Of a stretch of 64,000 nucleotides of DNA, positions 43,184 through 51,770 are shown piece after piece (positions within the stretch are counted from its first letter, which is position 1; the number at the start of each line of letters is the position of its first letter). This stretch comes from Clostridia bacterium (GTDB lineage Bacteria > Bacillota > Clostridia > Oscillospirales > CAG-272), in the NCBI GenBank assembly GCA_900768535.1, contig CAAGDE010000026.1, positions 74,402 through 138,401 on the forward strand. The letters are read 5' to 3'. The notes below the pieces were generated by a model that searched no databases, was not told where the DNA came from, and was given only the letters and a program-made list of their open reading frames with translations. Made by a program: the position numbers and the translations under genes.

Positions 43184-44488
43184 TCAGATTTTTCGGTACA
43201 GACCGCCCGGCTGTTTTGCAACACAGCCCTGCAGCTCCAGCAGGGTCAGCTCCGAGAGCGCCTGCCCATAGGAGATATCCGCATCCACCAGATCATCCAG
43301 CGACACGGCTTTCCCGTAAGTGATCAGCTTTTTCATCAGCCGCTTTCCGGTTGCTGACAGCCCTGCCGGAAGCTCCCTGTCGGGGATCGGCGGATCGGGC
43401 TCCGGGGAGCGCAGCTTTGCCGCCTCTCTGGGGTCCGGCGCAACGGGAACGACCTTCGCCCTTGCGCCGATCGGCTCCTGCGGCTTCGGCTCCGGGCGCT
43501 TGAGAATCACCGTCTGGCGGTTCAGCACGCCGTACCGCTCCAGTGCCGCCGTGTTCACCGCCGAGCGCCCCTGTGCGATATGCAGCAGATCCGGGCGCAG
43601 CCGGTCGGCAAACAGATACAGATACCGGTTCAGCACATCCTCGCTCCGGGAGGCGAAATGCGCACCGTCCCGCAACAAATTTTCCGCTCCGGCTTCTCCG
43701 ATGCCGTCTGCCCCTGCGGGAACCGCAAAGACCTCCTTGCCCTGGAGCACCGCCTCCCTTGCCGTAATCAGCGAGCCGCTTCCCAAGCCGGCTTCCACCA
43801 CCACAACGCCCTGCGACAGCGCGCTGATGAGCCGGTTACGGACCGGGAAATGGTAGGAAATCGGTTTCTCTCCCGGCGGATATTCCGACAGGAGGAGCCC
43901 CCGCTTTGCGATCTCCCGCATCAGCGGCGCGTGCTGGGACGGGTAGGCAATATCCAGCCCGCACCCCAGCACCGCCACGGGAAATCCGCCCGCTTCGATG
44001 CTTGCCACCGCGCAGACGCCGTCAATGCCCGCCGCCATTCCGCTGACAACCGTCATCCCGACCGCCGACAGCTCATACGCTATTTTATACGCGGTCCGCA
44101 TTCCGTATGCACTCATTCTGCGCGTTCCGACCATTGCAATGCTCGGCATCCTGTCCAAACCCGGCGCGCGCCCGACATAGTAAAGGAGCAGGGGCGGATT
44201 TTTGATCTCACGCAGAAGCTGCGGATAGGCCGGCGACTGGAAGGTCAGAATGCCGATTCCCAGCCGGACGCACGCATCCGCAATCCGGGTTGCCCGCTCC
44301 AGGTTTTTGTCGGAGAGTGCCCGCCTGGCACGTTCGGAAATGCAGTCCAGCCGGTCCAGTTCTTCGGGAGACGCGGAAAAGATGTTGTACGGGGTGTCGT
44401 ACATTCCAAGCAGGGCGCGGAATTCCCCGTTGCCGGGACCGAACGCCTGTGCCAGCCAGATCCAGAACAGCATTTCATCGGTTTTCAT
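43184..44488 (-). CDS. dprA: DNA processing protein DprA
   Basis: 434 residues. It loads RecA on incoming single-stranded DNA during transformation. The Rossmann core shows MVGTRRMSAYG, VVSGMAAGIDGVCAVASIEAGG, AVLGCGLDIAYP, then SEYPPGEKP with FPVRNRLISALSQGVVVVEA. A helix-hairpin-like N-terminal region precedes it and a winged-helix domain (SYGQALSELTLLELQGCV) ends it. It overlaps the upstream methyltransferase gene by 14 bp. With the pilus operon at 57876-63718, it hints at possible competence, but no comEA/EC is in view. Confidence 0.95.
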   Translation of the reverse strand: MKTDEMLFWIWLAQAFGPGNGEFRALLGMYDTPYNIFSASPEELDRLDCISERARRALSDKNLERATRIADACVRLGIGILTFQSPAYPQLLREIKNPPLLLYYVGRAPGLDRMPSIAMVGTRRMSAYGMRTAYKIAYELSAVGMTVVSGMAAGIDGVCAVASIEAGGFPVAVLGCGLDIAYPSQHAPLMREIAKRGLLLSEYPPGEKPISYHFPVRNRLISALSQGVVVVEAGLGSGSLITAREAVLQGKEVFAVPAGADGIGEAGAENLLRDGAHFASRSEDVLNRYLYLFADRLRPDLLHIAQGRSAVNTAALERYGVLNRQTVILKRPEPKPQEPIGARAKVVPVAPDPREAAKLRSPEPDPPIPDRELPAGLSATGKRLMKKLITYGKAVSLDDLVDADISYGQALSELTLLELQGCVAKQPGGLYRKI

Positions 44489-45338
44489 CCGCCTCTTCCC
44501 TCCTGCTTCCTTTTGCGAATTCCCACATCAGCAGAGATGCGGCGACTGCGGCGTTGAAGGACTCCGCGCGGTCACTCATCGGAATGAACACCCGCCGGTC
44601 CGCGGCAGACAGCACCGCATCGGACAGTCCGTGTCCCTCGTTCCCGATGATCACGCAGTCCCCCGCCGCGACCGGGAAATCGCCCAGCCGCTCCGCACCG
44701 GGATCCAGCGCCGCCGCAAACACCCGTCTGCCGCTCTCCCGCAGCTGACGGATGACGCCGGGAAGATCGCCCACCCGGTCGATCCGCTGACCGAACAGGG
44801 TTCCCATGGACGCCCGCACCGCCTTTGCGTTGTAGACATCCGCGCAGTCCTCGCTGAGAATCAGCCGGTCCACGCCGATTGCCGCCGCGCTCCGGATGAT
44901 TGCCCCGATGTTGGCGGGATCCCGGACCGATTCCAGCAGAACGACCGTCTCCCGCGCGGGGGGAATTTTTCCCTCACCATATATTGTAGCGATTTTTTTG
45001 CATTTGTCAATATCTTTTGCAACACATATCACGCCCTGCGGCGATTTTTCTTCGGAAATTTTGTCAAACACCCCGTCCGCAAGGGTCAGAACCCGCTCTG
45101 CGCAGTCCTCCGGTGCACGTCCGGCACCGTCGATTGCCGCCTGCCGGATCCGTTCCGCATCGCTCTCCCGCAGAAGGATCAGCGGCATGGAGACGCCGTA
45201 CCGGATCGCCTCCAGCATCAGCTTGATGCCGTCAAACCGGAAGAGACCGCTCTCTTCCCGTGCCCGTCTGTCGGTCAGCTTGCCGACCTCGACCACCGTC
45301 CGGTTCTGCCTGGATGTGATGATTTCCGTCTCCCGCAT
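44475..45338 (-). CDS. SpoU/TrmH-family RNA 2'-O-methyltransferase
   Basis: 287 residues. An N-terminal substrate-binding domain (about 1-110) precedes a SPOUT knot domain with VVLLESVRDPANIGAIIRSAA, VIIGNEGHGLSDAVL and IPMSDRAESFNAAVAASLLM, the three classic motifs. These include the Asn/Arg of motif 1 and the Asn of motif 3. It is likely a 23S rRNA or tRNA ribose methylase; the exact site is unknown. It is the first gene of the long leftward run. AGGAGG precedes its ATG; no strong promoter was seen before it. Confidence 0.92.
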   Translation of the reverse strand: MRETEIITSRQNRTVVEVGKLTDRRAREESGLFRFDGIKLMLEAIRYGVSMPLILLRESDAERIRQAAIDGAGRAPEDCAERVLTLADGVFDKISEEKSPQGVICVAKDIDKCKKIATIYGEGKIPPARETVVLLESVRDPANIGAIIRSAAAIGVDRLILSEDCADVYNAKAVRASMGTLFGQRIDRVGDLPGVIRQLRESGRRVFAAALDPGAERLGDFPVAAGDCVIIGNEGHGLSDAVLSAADRRVFIPMSDRAESFNAAVAASLLMWEFAKGSRREEADENR

Positions 45339-45398
45339 GGCGTGTTTTCCCTCCTTTTGTGCCGCTTTCCCCGCCGTTTTACACGTCTCTATCTATGA

Positions 45399-45431
45399 CA
45401 AAAACCCGATGTTGTATCATCGGGTTTTTGT
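45399..45431 (-). terminator. Terminator of infC-rpmI-rplT
   Basis: AAAAACCCGATG / CATCGGGTTTTT, a strong stem with A/T flanks, about ten bases after the rplT stop. It works in either direction. Confidence 0.92.
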
Positions 45432-45441
45432 TTGCAAAAGC

Positions 45442-45795
45442 TCAGAGCGCCGCTTTTGCCTGTGCAACCAGTGCCGCAAACGCTTCCTTGTCGGAAACCG
45501 CGATCTCCGAGAGCATCTTGCGGTTGAGGTCAACACCAGCCTTCTTCAGACCGTGCATCAGCGTGGAATAGTTCATTCCGTTGACCTTTGCCTGTGCGGA
45601 AATTCTGGTGATCCAAAGAGAACGGAAATCTCTCTTCTTCATCTTTCTGCCGGCAAAGGCATAGTTTCCGCTCTTCATGACGGCTTCCTTTGCCATCTTG
45701 AAGTGCTTCGACTTTGCGCCCCAGTATCCCTTCGCTGCCTTCAGCGTTGCTTTTCTTCTCTTGCGCGTCATCAGCGCACCCTTAATTCTTGCCAT
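45442..45795 (-). CDS. rplT: 50S ribosomal protein L20
   Basis: 117 residues, normal length. The sequence follows the family throughout: [40 protein letters not shown] and [20 protein letters not shown]. It binds 23S rRNA early in assembly. In Firmicutes it also represses its own operon by binding the infC leader. GGAGG precedes the ATG. Confidence 0.98.
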   Translation of the reverse strand: MARIKGALMTRKRRKATLKAAKGYWGAKSKHFKMAKEAVMKSGNYAFAGRKMKKRDFRSLWITRISAQAKVNGMNYSTLMHGLKKAGVDLNRKMLSEIAVSDKEAFAALVAQAKAAL

Positions 45796-45817
45796 TTTTC
45801 AATTCCTCCGTTTCGAC

Positions 45818-46009
45818 TTACTTTACCAATGCCTTGATGTTATCCGCCATCTTTCCCTGCACCATCACGCTGGAGCGGAGATGTCTGATTCTCTTGGCGC
45901 TCTTCTGACCGGTCTTGTGCCGGTGCGAGCTGTGGAACATTTTCACCTTCCCGTTGGCAGTAACGGAGAATCTTTTGGCAGAAGCCTTATGCGTCTTGAT
46001 CTTTCCCAT
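45818..46009 (-). CDS. rpmI: 50S ribosomal protein L35
   Basis: 63 residues. MGKIKTHKASAKRFSVTANGK and the basic stretch SSHRHKTGQKSAKRIRHLR are diagnostic. The ATG at 46009 has AAGGAG upstream. It lies between infC and rplT, the standard order. Confidence 0.98.
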   Translation of the reverse strand: MGKIKTHKASAKRFSVTANGKVKMFHSSHRHKTGQKSAKRIRHLRSSVMVQGKMADNIKALVK

Positions 46010-46111
46010 TTTGAAAACTCCTTTTCTTCTCTTTCCGTCCCGGACGGAACCTTCTTTCATGCAATTCCCGCCTGTGTCGGCAGGGACAGGATGAACCCTT
46101 TTGCGGCTTTT

Positions 46112-46636
46112 TTACTTTGCTTTGACAGGAGAAATAATCATGCTGAGGAACCGACCGTCCTGTACCGGTGCCTTATCGACCGAGCCGCAGTCGGCACACG
46201 CCGCCTGGAATCTGCCCAGCACCTCCCTTCCGATTTCGGTATGGCTCATTTCACGTCCCTTGAATTTCATCACGACGCGGACCTTGTTCCCGTCTCCCAA
46301 AAAGCGCTGTGCGTGTCTGACCTTCGTTTCAAAGTCGTGCGTGTCAATGCGGCAGGAAAGCTGAATTTCCTTCAGCTCGACCGTTGCCTGCTTTTTCCGC
46401 GCTTCCTTTTCACGCTTGTCGCGTTCGAAACAGAACTTTCCGTAGTCCATGATCTTGCACACGGGCGGAGTTGCCTGTGCGGACATCATGACCAGATCCA
46501 TTCCCCGGTCATACGCCTGCTCCAGGGCGCGAGACGCGCTCATAATGCCAAGCGTTTCGCCGGCGGGACCGATCAGTCGGACTTCTTTTGCCGTGATTTC
46601 TTCATTGAGCAGGGTTTCTTTCTCTTTCGCGCTAAT
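46112..46636 (-). CDS. infC: Translation initiation factor IF-3, probable AUU start
   Basis: 174 residues. The N domain starts with LLNEEITAKEVRLIGPAGETLG, the linker is Lys/Glu-rich (ERDKREKEARKKQ), and the C domain has VELKEIQLSCRIDTHDFETK, then VRVVMKFKGREMSH. No ATG, GTG or TTG lies at the right place. An ATT at 46636-46634 sits nine bases after a perfect GGAGG and gives a protein of family-typical length (ISAKEKETLLNEE). Rare AUU starts are well known in infC and let IF-3 limit its own translation. An ATG further upstream at 46711 would put the attenuator hairpin inside the gene and is rejected. Confidence 0.95.
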   Translation of the reverse strand: MSAKEKETLLNEEITAKEVRLIGPAGETLGIMSASRALEQAYDRGMDLVMMSAQATPPVCKIMDYGKFCFERDKREKEARKKQATVELKEIQLSCRIDTHDFETKVRHAQRFLGDGNKVRVVMKFKGREMSHTEIGREVLGRFQAACADCGSVDKAPVQDGRFLSMIISPVKAK

Positions 46637-46654
46637 GGTGCAACACCTCCAAGC

Positions 46655-46691
46655 AAAAAAATAGCCGTACAAAGACACAGTCTCCGCACGG
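46655..46691 (-). promoter_or_regulatory. infC leader attenuator hairpin (L20 leader-like)
   Basis: Leftward, CCGTGCGGAGAC pairs imperfectly with GTCTTTGTACGG (inner AGAC/GTCT, outer CCGT/ACGG) and is followed by CTATTTTTTT, then the infC ribosome site. It is a terminator placed directly ahead of the coding region, as in L20-controlled infC leaders. A full antiterminator fold was not worked out. Confidence 0.65.
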
Positions 46692-46789
46692 AACTTCCCC
46701 TTTTTTCGCAAAAGAGAAAAGAACTATCAACCCACGGTCACAACCGGTGCCGGGGTGAGAGCGGAGTGCTCTGCTTTGTTTTCTGATAC

Positions 46790-46818
46790 AGTATACCACT
46801 TTTTCTCCGGTTTGTCAA
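46790..46818 (-). promoter_or_regulatory. Promoter of infC-rpmI-rplT
   Basis: TTGACA, 17 bp, TATACT on the minus strand. The leader to the infC start is about 150 bases and includes the attenuator. Confidence 0.88.
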
Positions 46819-46867
46819 GGGCTTTTTCGAAAAAAATATATTTTCTTCCGAAAATCCCGCAAATCGG

Positions 46868-46896
46868 TTGCAAGCGGCGGGGATGTATGTTATAAT
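46868..46896 (+). promoter_or_regulatory. Promoter for the methyltransferase-like gene
   Basis: TTGCAA, 17 bp, TATAAT on the plus strand, about 260 bases before the start codon at 47157. The leader contains the hairpin repeat at 47019-47082. Confidence 0.7.
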
Positions 46897-47018
46897 AATA
46901 GTAGACTGTGTAAAAAAGAATCTCGCCATATAAAAACACAAAAGCAAGAGCCGCTTTTTCTTTGACCATGTAGGCGCAAAGAAAAAGCTTGGCAAAAAGA
47001 AACGCCGTATAGGGATTT

Positions 47019-47082
47019 CGCCGACTGCGGTCGGCGACGAGGGCTCCGCGCCCTCGACTGCGCCGCCTTTTGGAAAAGGCGG
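47019..47082. repeat. Triple-hairpin GC-rich repeat in a leader
   Basis: Three consecutive stems: CGCCGAC/GTCGGCG (47019-47036), CGAGGGC/GCCCTCG (47038-47056) and CCGCCTTTT/AAAAGGCGG (47063-47082). They are nearly contiguous and noncoding. From memory, similar triple-stem blocks recur in gut Clostridia genomes, which suggests a dispersed palindromic repeat. Confidence 0.65.
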
Positions 47083-47156
47083 GCGAAAACTTTAATTGAT
47101 TGGCAAGAGCCGGCAGATTTGTTTACAGTTATCACACCCCTTTGAAAGGATATGAC

Positions 47157-48197
47157 ATGAAATTCCGTTTATCCCCTTCCGATGCGCTCCGGGCGGCGCG
47201 GCTGCAGCAGAACGTTTCCGAAAACGACCGCGTTCTGCGTCTGCTCTCGGATTACCTCAACCTGACGCCCCGTCTGCTTGACCGGAAAACCGTCCTGGAG
47301 CTGGCAGAGGACTGCTCCGTCTCCCCTGACGATGCCTTCCGGACGCTGCTGTGCGCCTGTCTCGGGCTGAACATTCCGGACAGTCCGGACGACCGCCGGC
47401 TGGAGCGGCTGTATTTTCAGCCGGGGCTCCGCCGTCTCTCCCCGGACGTCTATCTGAACGATGCCTACACGCGTACCGTCCGGTTTTCGGAGCTGTCCGT
47501 CGGCAGATGGCACTTCACGCACGGGGAGTACCTCGCCTACGAGCCGTTCGTCTGCGGGCACCCGGTGCTGACCTCCGACTTCCGGGAAATCCCGCAGCTC
47601 GGCTACTTCGACAGCACCTTCCGCTTCCCGTCCGTCACGGAAAACGGCGTGGAATGGATGACCGTCACGCCGAACGAGGTGGAGACCATGCGGGAGCCGA
47701 TTGCACAGGCACACGGGCGCGTTCTGACCTACGGCTTGGGGCTCGGCTACTTCGCTTTTCATGCATCAGGAAAGTCGGAGGTGGAATCGGTCACGGTTGT
47801 GGAGCGGGATACGGAGCTGATCGGGCTGTTCCGGGAGCAGATCCTGCCGCAGTTCCCGCAAAAGGAGAAGCTTCACATTGTTTCCGGGGATGCATTCGAC
47901 TTCACCGAGCGGCAGATGGTGTCGGGACAGTTCGACTGCGCGTTTGTCGATCTGTGGCACGATCAGTCGGACGGTCTGCCGCTGTATCTGCGTATGAAGC
48001 GGCTGGAATCCCGCTTCCCCGGGACCGATTTTTCCTATTGGATTGAGCCGACCATCCTCTCCTCCCTGCGGCACATGGTCACGGACCGGATCTTTGACGG
48101 AGAGGGCGCCGAGATCCGCTCCTTTGAGGAGATCCGCACCATGCTGAGCGATGCCTACCTGCGCAACCTTGCCCCGAAGCTGCGGCTGGCGGAATAA
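47157..48197 (+). CDS. Uncharacterised protein with SAM-methyltransferase/spermidine synthase-like domain
   Basis: 346 residues. The N-terminal third is helical (LSDYLNLTPRLLDRKTVLEL) and has no family I recognise. The middle resembles a Rossmann methyltransferase: RVLTYGLGLGYFAFHAS is motif I, SVTVVERDTELIGLF has an acidic residue ending strand 2, and IVSGDAFDF plus FDCAFVDLWHD look like motifs II-IV of the spermidine synthase type. The ATG at 47157 follows AAGGATATGAC. It is monocistronic. The substrate is unknown. Confidence 0.7.
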   Translation: MKFRLSPSDALRAARLQQNVSENDRVLRLLSDYLNLTPRLLDRKTVLELAEDCSVSPDDAFRTLLCACLGLNIPDSPDDRRLERLYFQPGLRRLSPDVYLNDAYTRTVRFSELSVGRWHFTHGEYLAYEPFVCGHPVLTSDFREIPQLGYFDSTFRFPSVTENGVEWMTVTPNEVETMREPIAQAHGRVLTYGLGLGYFAFHASGKSEVESVTVVERDTELIGLFREQILPQFPQKEKLHIVSGDAFDFTERQMVSGQFDCAFVDLWHDQSDGLPLYLRMKRLESRFPGTDFSYWIEPTILSSLRHMVTDRIFDGEGAEIRSFEEIRTMLSDAYLRNLAPKLRLAE

Positions 48198-48234
48198 TTT
48201 TTTTCAAAATTTCATAAAATCATGCCGGAATCCC

Positions 48235-48263
48235 TTGACTTTTTCCGTAAGTTATGATATAAT
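48235..48263 (+). promoter_or_regulatory. Promoter of the tandem CorC-type genes
   Basis: TTGACT, 17 bp, TATAAT on the plus strand, about 40 bases before the start at 48305. Confidence 0.85.
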
Positions 48264-48304
48264 TATTGGTATATTTCTGAAATGAAAAGGAGTTGGTTTT
48301 TTCA

Positions 48305-49693
48305 ATGGACACAGACGGGAACATATGGAGTTGGCTTGTAAACGTCCCAAGACAGGCACTTTCCGCCGCGGCTGATACACCTGCGGGAGAGAGCGGCGTT
48401 ACGGGACTGACTCTGTTGTTCGTTCTGTTTGTCATCGGGGGCGGCTTCTTCGGCGGTGCCGAAAGTGCATTCTCCGCGATGAACAAAATCCGTATCAAGG
48501 CAAAGGCTGAGGACGGGAACAAACGCGCCAGGCGTGTGATGTACATCTCGAATAATTTCGACCGGGCGCTGACAACGCTCCTGATCGGAAACAACATCAC
48601 GCACATTGCCGCCGCGTCCGTTGCCACGGTCATTGCCACCCGCCTGTTCGGAAACACCGAGACGGTCGCGCTCTGGTGTACGGTCATTTCCACACTGATC
48701 GTCTTTCTGTTCAGCGAAATGATTCCCAAAAGCCTTGCAAACGACCGCTGCGATACGCTATCCATGCTGTTCGCATCCCCGGTAAACCTTCTGATGAAGC
48801 TGCTGACACCGCTTGTCAGCTTTTTCACCATGATCTCCCGCGGCTTTACCAAGCTGACCGAGCGCTTCCTGAAGCACGAAAAGACTCCCTCCATCACCGA
48901 GGATGAACTCTACGACATCATTGATACCATCGAAAAGGAAGGCGTGATGAACGAGGAGCAGGGCGACCTGTTCAAGTCCGCGCTGGATTTTTCCGATACC
49001 CGTGCCCGCGATGTCATGACCATGCGGCAGGATATCGTGGCAATCGACGCCTCCATGCCGAACGAAAAAATCGTGGAGCTGATCAAGAGCACCACCCACA
49101 GCCGTCTGCCGGTTTATGACGGGGACCTCGATCATGTCATCGGCACCCTGCAGATCCGCAGCTTCATCCGCGCCTATCTGCACAATCCCAATATCCGTCT
49201 GCGCGGGCTTCTGATTCCGCCGTATTTCGTCAAGCCGGATGCACTGATTGACGATCTGCTCTCGGAGATGCGCCAGCACAAGTTCTATCTCGGTGTGGTG
49301 CGGGACGAGGCAATGCACACGGTCGGCATCATTACCATTGAGGACTTCCTGGAGGAGCTGGTGGGCGAAATCTGGGACGAGGACGATGTGGTGGACAACG
49401 ACTTCGTCAAGCTGGGCGGCAATCGGTTCCGCGTCAGCGCACACCTGATCTGCGGAGAGGTCTGCGAGCGGATGGGAATCCCCTGTCCACCGGAGATCAA
49501 CCCGGCAAGACCGATTCTGTCGCTGCTGTTGGAAAAATTCGACAAAATGCCCGAGGAGGATGACTGCATGACGGTCGGCGGTCTGGAATTCACGGTGGGT
49601 GAGGTTGAGGACGGAAAGATCAAGGATGTCATCGTCCGCATCATCCCCGAAGACGAGCAAACCGGCGGCAACGACACCGCACAGGAGGCATAA
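48305..49693 (+). CDS. CNNM/HlyC-CorC family membrane protein, copy 1
   Basis: 462 residues. A DUF21/CNNM membrane domain with about four helices (residues roughly 30-185; GGGFFGGAESAFSAMNKIRIK is its conserved start) is followed by a paired CBS module (about 205-335, with TRARDVMTMRQDIVAID) and a C-terminal CorC_HlyC domain (VGEIWDEDDVVDNDF on). Family members are linked to magnesium or cobalt efflux. The ATG at 48305 is used; GGAG lies 12 bases upstream, rather far. It is in tandem with a paralogue two bases downstream. Confidence 0.9.
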   Translation: MDTDGNIWSWLVNVPRQALSAAADTPAGESGVTGLTLLFVLFVIGGGFFGGAESAFSAMNKIRIKAKAEDGNKRARRVMYISNNFDRALTTLLIGNNITHIAAASVATVIATRLFGNTETVALWCTVISTLIVFLFSEMIPKSLANDRCDTLSMLFASPVNLLMKLLTPLVSFFTMISRGFTKLTERFLKHEKTPSITEDELYDIIDTIEKEGVMNEEQGDLFKSALDFSDTRARDVMTMRQDIVAIDASMPNEKIVELIKSTTHSRLPVYDGDLDHVIGTLQIRSFIRAYLHNPNIRLRGLLIPPYFVKPDALIDDLLSEMRQHKFYLGVVRDEAMHTVGIITIEDFLEELVGEIWDEDDVVDNDFVKLGGNRFRVSAHLICGEVCERMGIPCPPEINPARPILSLLLEKFDKMPEEDDCMTVGGLEFTVGEVEDGKIKDVIVRIIPEDEQTGGNDTAQEA

Positions 49694-49695
49694 CC

Positions 49696-51006
49696 ATGAT
49701 TGGATATCTTGTTGTCATCCTGATTATGATCCTCCTCTCCGCGTTCTTCTCGGCGTCGGAAATCTCCTTCAACGCATCCAACAAAATGCGGCTGAAGAAA
49801 AGCGCGGAGGCGGGCAGCAAAACCGCCGCGCTGGCTTACAGAATCAGTGAAAACTTCACCTCGGCGCTCTCTGCCATTCTCATCGGCAACAACCTTGCAA
49901 ACATCGCCGCGTCCACAGCGGCAACGGTCATTACCATGAGTCTGCTGCTCAACATCAACGCCGGCGGCTCGGACAGTCTTGCGTCATTGATTGCAACGCT
50001 GGTCATGACCTTTCTGATTCTGATTTTCGGCGAGATCGTCCCGAAAATCGTTGCAAAGAACAATGCCGATGTCACGGTGCTGTGGTTCGCCTACCCGATC
50101 CGTATCCTGACCTACATCCTCTACCCGGTTGTATGGCTGGTGATGGGTCTTGTCAGACTGCTCTCCAAAATCTGGGGCAAGGACAATGACGAAGGTCCGA
50201 CCGTAACCGAGGAGGAGCTTTCCTCCATCATCGACACGGTTGAGGAGGAGGGCGTGATCGACGAGGGACAGAGCGATCTGTTGCAGTCCACCCTGGAATT
50301 CCGCGACACGACCGTGGAGGAGATCATGACCCCGCGGATCGATGTGCTCGCCTTTGACATTCAGGACGATCCGGAGGAGATCCGCAAAACCATCGAAGGC
50401 TCCCACTTCTCAAGAATCCCGGTCTTTGAGGATTCCGTGGATAACATCATCGGAATTCTGTACCTCAATCACTATTACCGCAAGGCAATCGACACGCCGG
50501 CGATTCCGAACGAGGTCATCCGTTCCATGCTCATGGAGCCGTGCTTTCTGCACAAAACCATGAAGCTCCCCGCCGCACTGACCGTTCTGCGGGAGCGGAA
50601 AACGCACATTGCCATCATCATTGACGAGTTCGGCGGAACGCTGGGGATTGTCACCATGGAGGATATCCTGGAGGAGCTGGTCGGCGACATCTGGGATGAA
50701 TCGGACGAGATCGTGCCGGAATTCGTCAAAACCGGAGAGAATACCTATGAGGTCTCCGGCGACATGAACATCGATGACTTCTTCTCCGAGATCGAATACG
50801 AGCCGCACGATTTCGAATGCGAGTACACCACCATGGGCGGCTGGGCAATCGAACGTCTGGATGCCGACCCGCACGTGGGCGACAGCTTCACCGATGAGGA
50901 CGAAACACACACGCTGTATGTGGTCGTTTCCGAAATGGACGATATGCGCGTGACCAAGCTGACGATTCTTGTCAAGTCACGCGAGAACGAAGAAGAGGAA
51001 GACTGA
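49696..51006 (+). CDS. CNNM/HlyC-CorC family membrane protein, copy 2
   Basis: 436 residues with the same layout as its upstream paralogue. The DUF21 domain starts FFSASEISFNASNKMRLKK and includes LILIFGEIVPKIVAK, the CBS pair has TTVEEIMTPRIDVLAFD, and the CorC_HlyC domain follows LVGDIWDESDEIVPEF. AGGAGG overlaps the end of the first gene. The two proteins are diverged, not recent copies, and may pair in the membrane. Confidence 0.9.
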   Translation: MIGYLVVILIMILLSAFFSASEISFNASNKMRLKKSAEAGSKTAALAYRISENFTSALSAILIGNNLANIAASTAATVITMSLLLNINAGGSDSLASLIATLVMTFLILIFGEIVPKIVAKNNADVTVLWFAYPIRILTYILYPVVWLVMGLVRLLSKIWGKDNDEGPTVTEEELSSIIDTVEEEGVIDEGQSDLLQSTLEFRDTTVEEIMTPRIDVLAFDIQDDPEEIRKTIEGSHFSRIPVFEDSVDNIIGILYLNHYYRKAIDTPAIPNEVIRSMLMEPCFLHKTMKLPAALTVLRERKTHIAIIIDEFGGTLGIVTMEDILEELVGDIWDESDEIVPEFVKTGENTYEVSGDMNIDDFFSEIEYEPHDFECEYTTMGGWAIERLDADPHVGDSFTDEDETHTLYVVVSEMDDMRVTKLTILVKSRENEEEED

Positions 51007-51015
51007 ACAGCAAAA

Positions 51016-51041
51016 GGGGCTACCGCCGGGTGTGTAGCCCC
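51016..51041 (+). terminator. Hairpin after the CorC pair
   Basis: GGGGCTAC / GTAGCCCC with a 10-base loop, directly after the stop. The following TGATTATTT is only weakly T-rich, so termination may be partial. Confidence 0.5.
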
Positions 51042-51062
51042 TGATTATTTGAGGACACAGCA

Positions 51063-51770
51063 ATGAAGCAACTGGTTGACTGGAACTGTCATCTGCTCCC
51101 GATGATGGGAGAATGGATCCGCTCGCCGCAGGATGCGCGGGAAGCCCTCGTCCGGCTGAACGCGCGAACCGGGATCCGGCGTTTCTGCATGATGGCGGAG
51201 TTCGACTGCGAAAAGGAATCGCTCCCCTGCTTTCTTCTGGAGCGTGACCGCGCCGTGCGGGAGCTCAAAACGGTCCTGCCGGAGGGATGCCGCATCATTC
51301 CCGGCGGATATGTCCGGCTCCGCCCCGGCGTTTCGGAAATCCGCGGCGTGACAAAGCTGTGCCTGCCGCGAAGTGACCTTTTACCGGTGCTTCTGCCCTG
51401 GAACGGCATGACGCAGGCAGACGCGCTGGAATGGAACCGGATCCTTTATCACCTGCCGGTCCGTCCGCTGATCATGGAAGCCGAGCATTTTCTGACCGGA
51501 TATCCGAAGGATGACGTTGGGCGGCTCCTGCACCTGCGGCAGGCGGCGTACCAGTTCAACTATCTTTCCCTCACCCAGCCGGAAATCCGGTTTGCACTGC
51601 GTGTCCTTTCCGTCCGGCAGGCAACCGTGCTGTTCGGCACGGCGGTTTCCTCCCCCGGCGCGGCGGCTTATTACGATTTCCGCTCTGCCATGGAGGCGGC
51701 GTCCGCTGCCTTCGGGGCTGCCCGGTGTGAGGCGCTGCTTCATGCGGGAATCCGGCAGGATCAGCTCTGA
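51063..51770 (+). CDS. Degenerate PHP-like protein of unknown function
   Basis: 235 residues. The N-terminus LVDWNCHLLPMMGEW resembles the D-x-H-x-H-ILPG-x-DDG opening of CpsB/YwqE-type PHP phosphatases, but the first metal His is Asn and the later Asp pair is missing. EAEHFLTGYPKDDVGRLLHLRQAAYQFN matches the CpsB-like helix that follows the metal-binding strand. It probably keeps the fold but not normal metal catalysis. It may be co-transcribed with the CorC genes. Its last ten bases overlap the convergent spoIIID gene. The family call is tentative. Confidence 0.6.
   Translation: MKQLVDWNCHLLPMMGEWIRSPQDAREALVRLNARTGIRRFCMMAEFDCEKESLPCFLLERDRAVRELKTVLPEGCRIIPGGYVRLRPGVSEIRGVTKLCLPRSDLLPVLLPWNGMTQADALEWNRILYHLPVRPLIMEAEHFLTGYPKDDVGRLLHLRQAAYQFNYLSLTQPEIRFALRVLSVRQATVLFGTAVSSPGAAAYYDFRSAMEAASAAFGAARCEALLHAGIRQDQL

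Noticed and set aside
47019..47082. CRISPR-like repeat array
   Set aside because: The three stems differ in sequence; there are no regular direct repeats or spacers and no cas genes.
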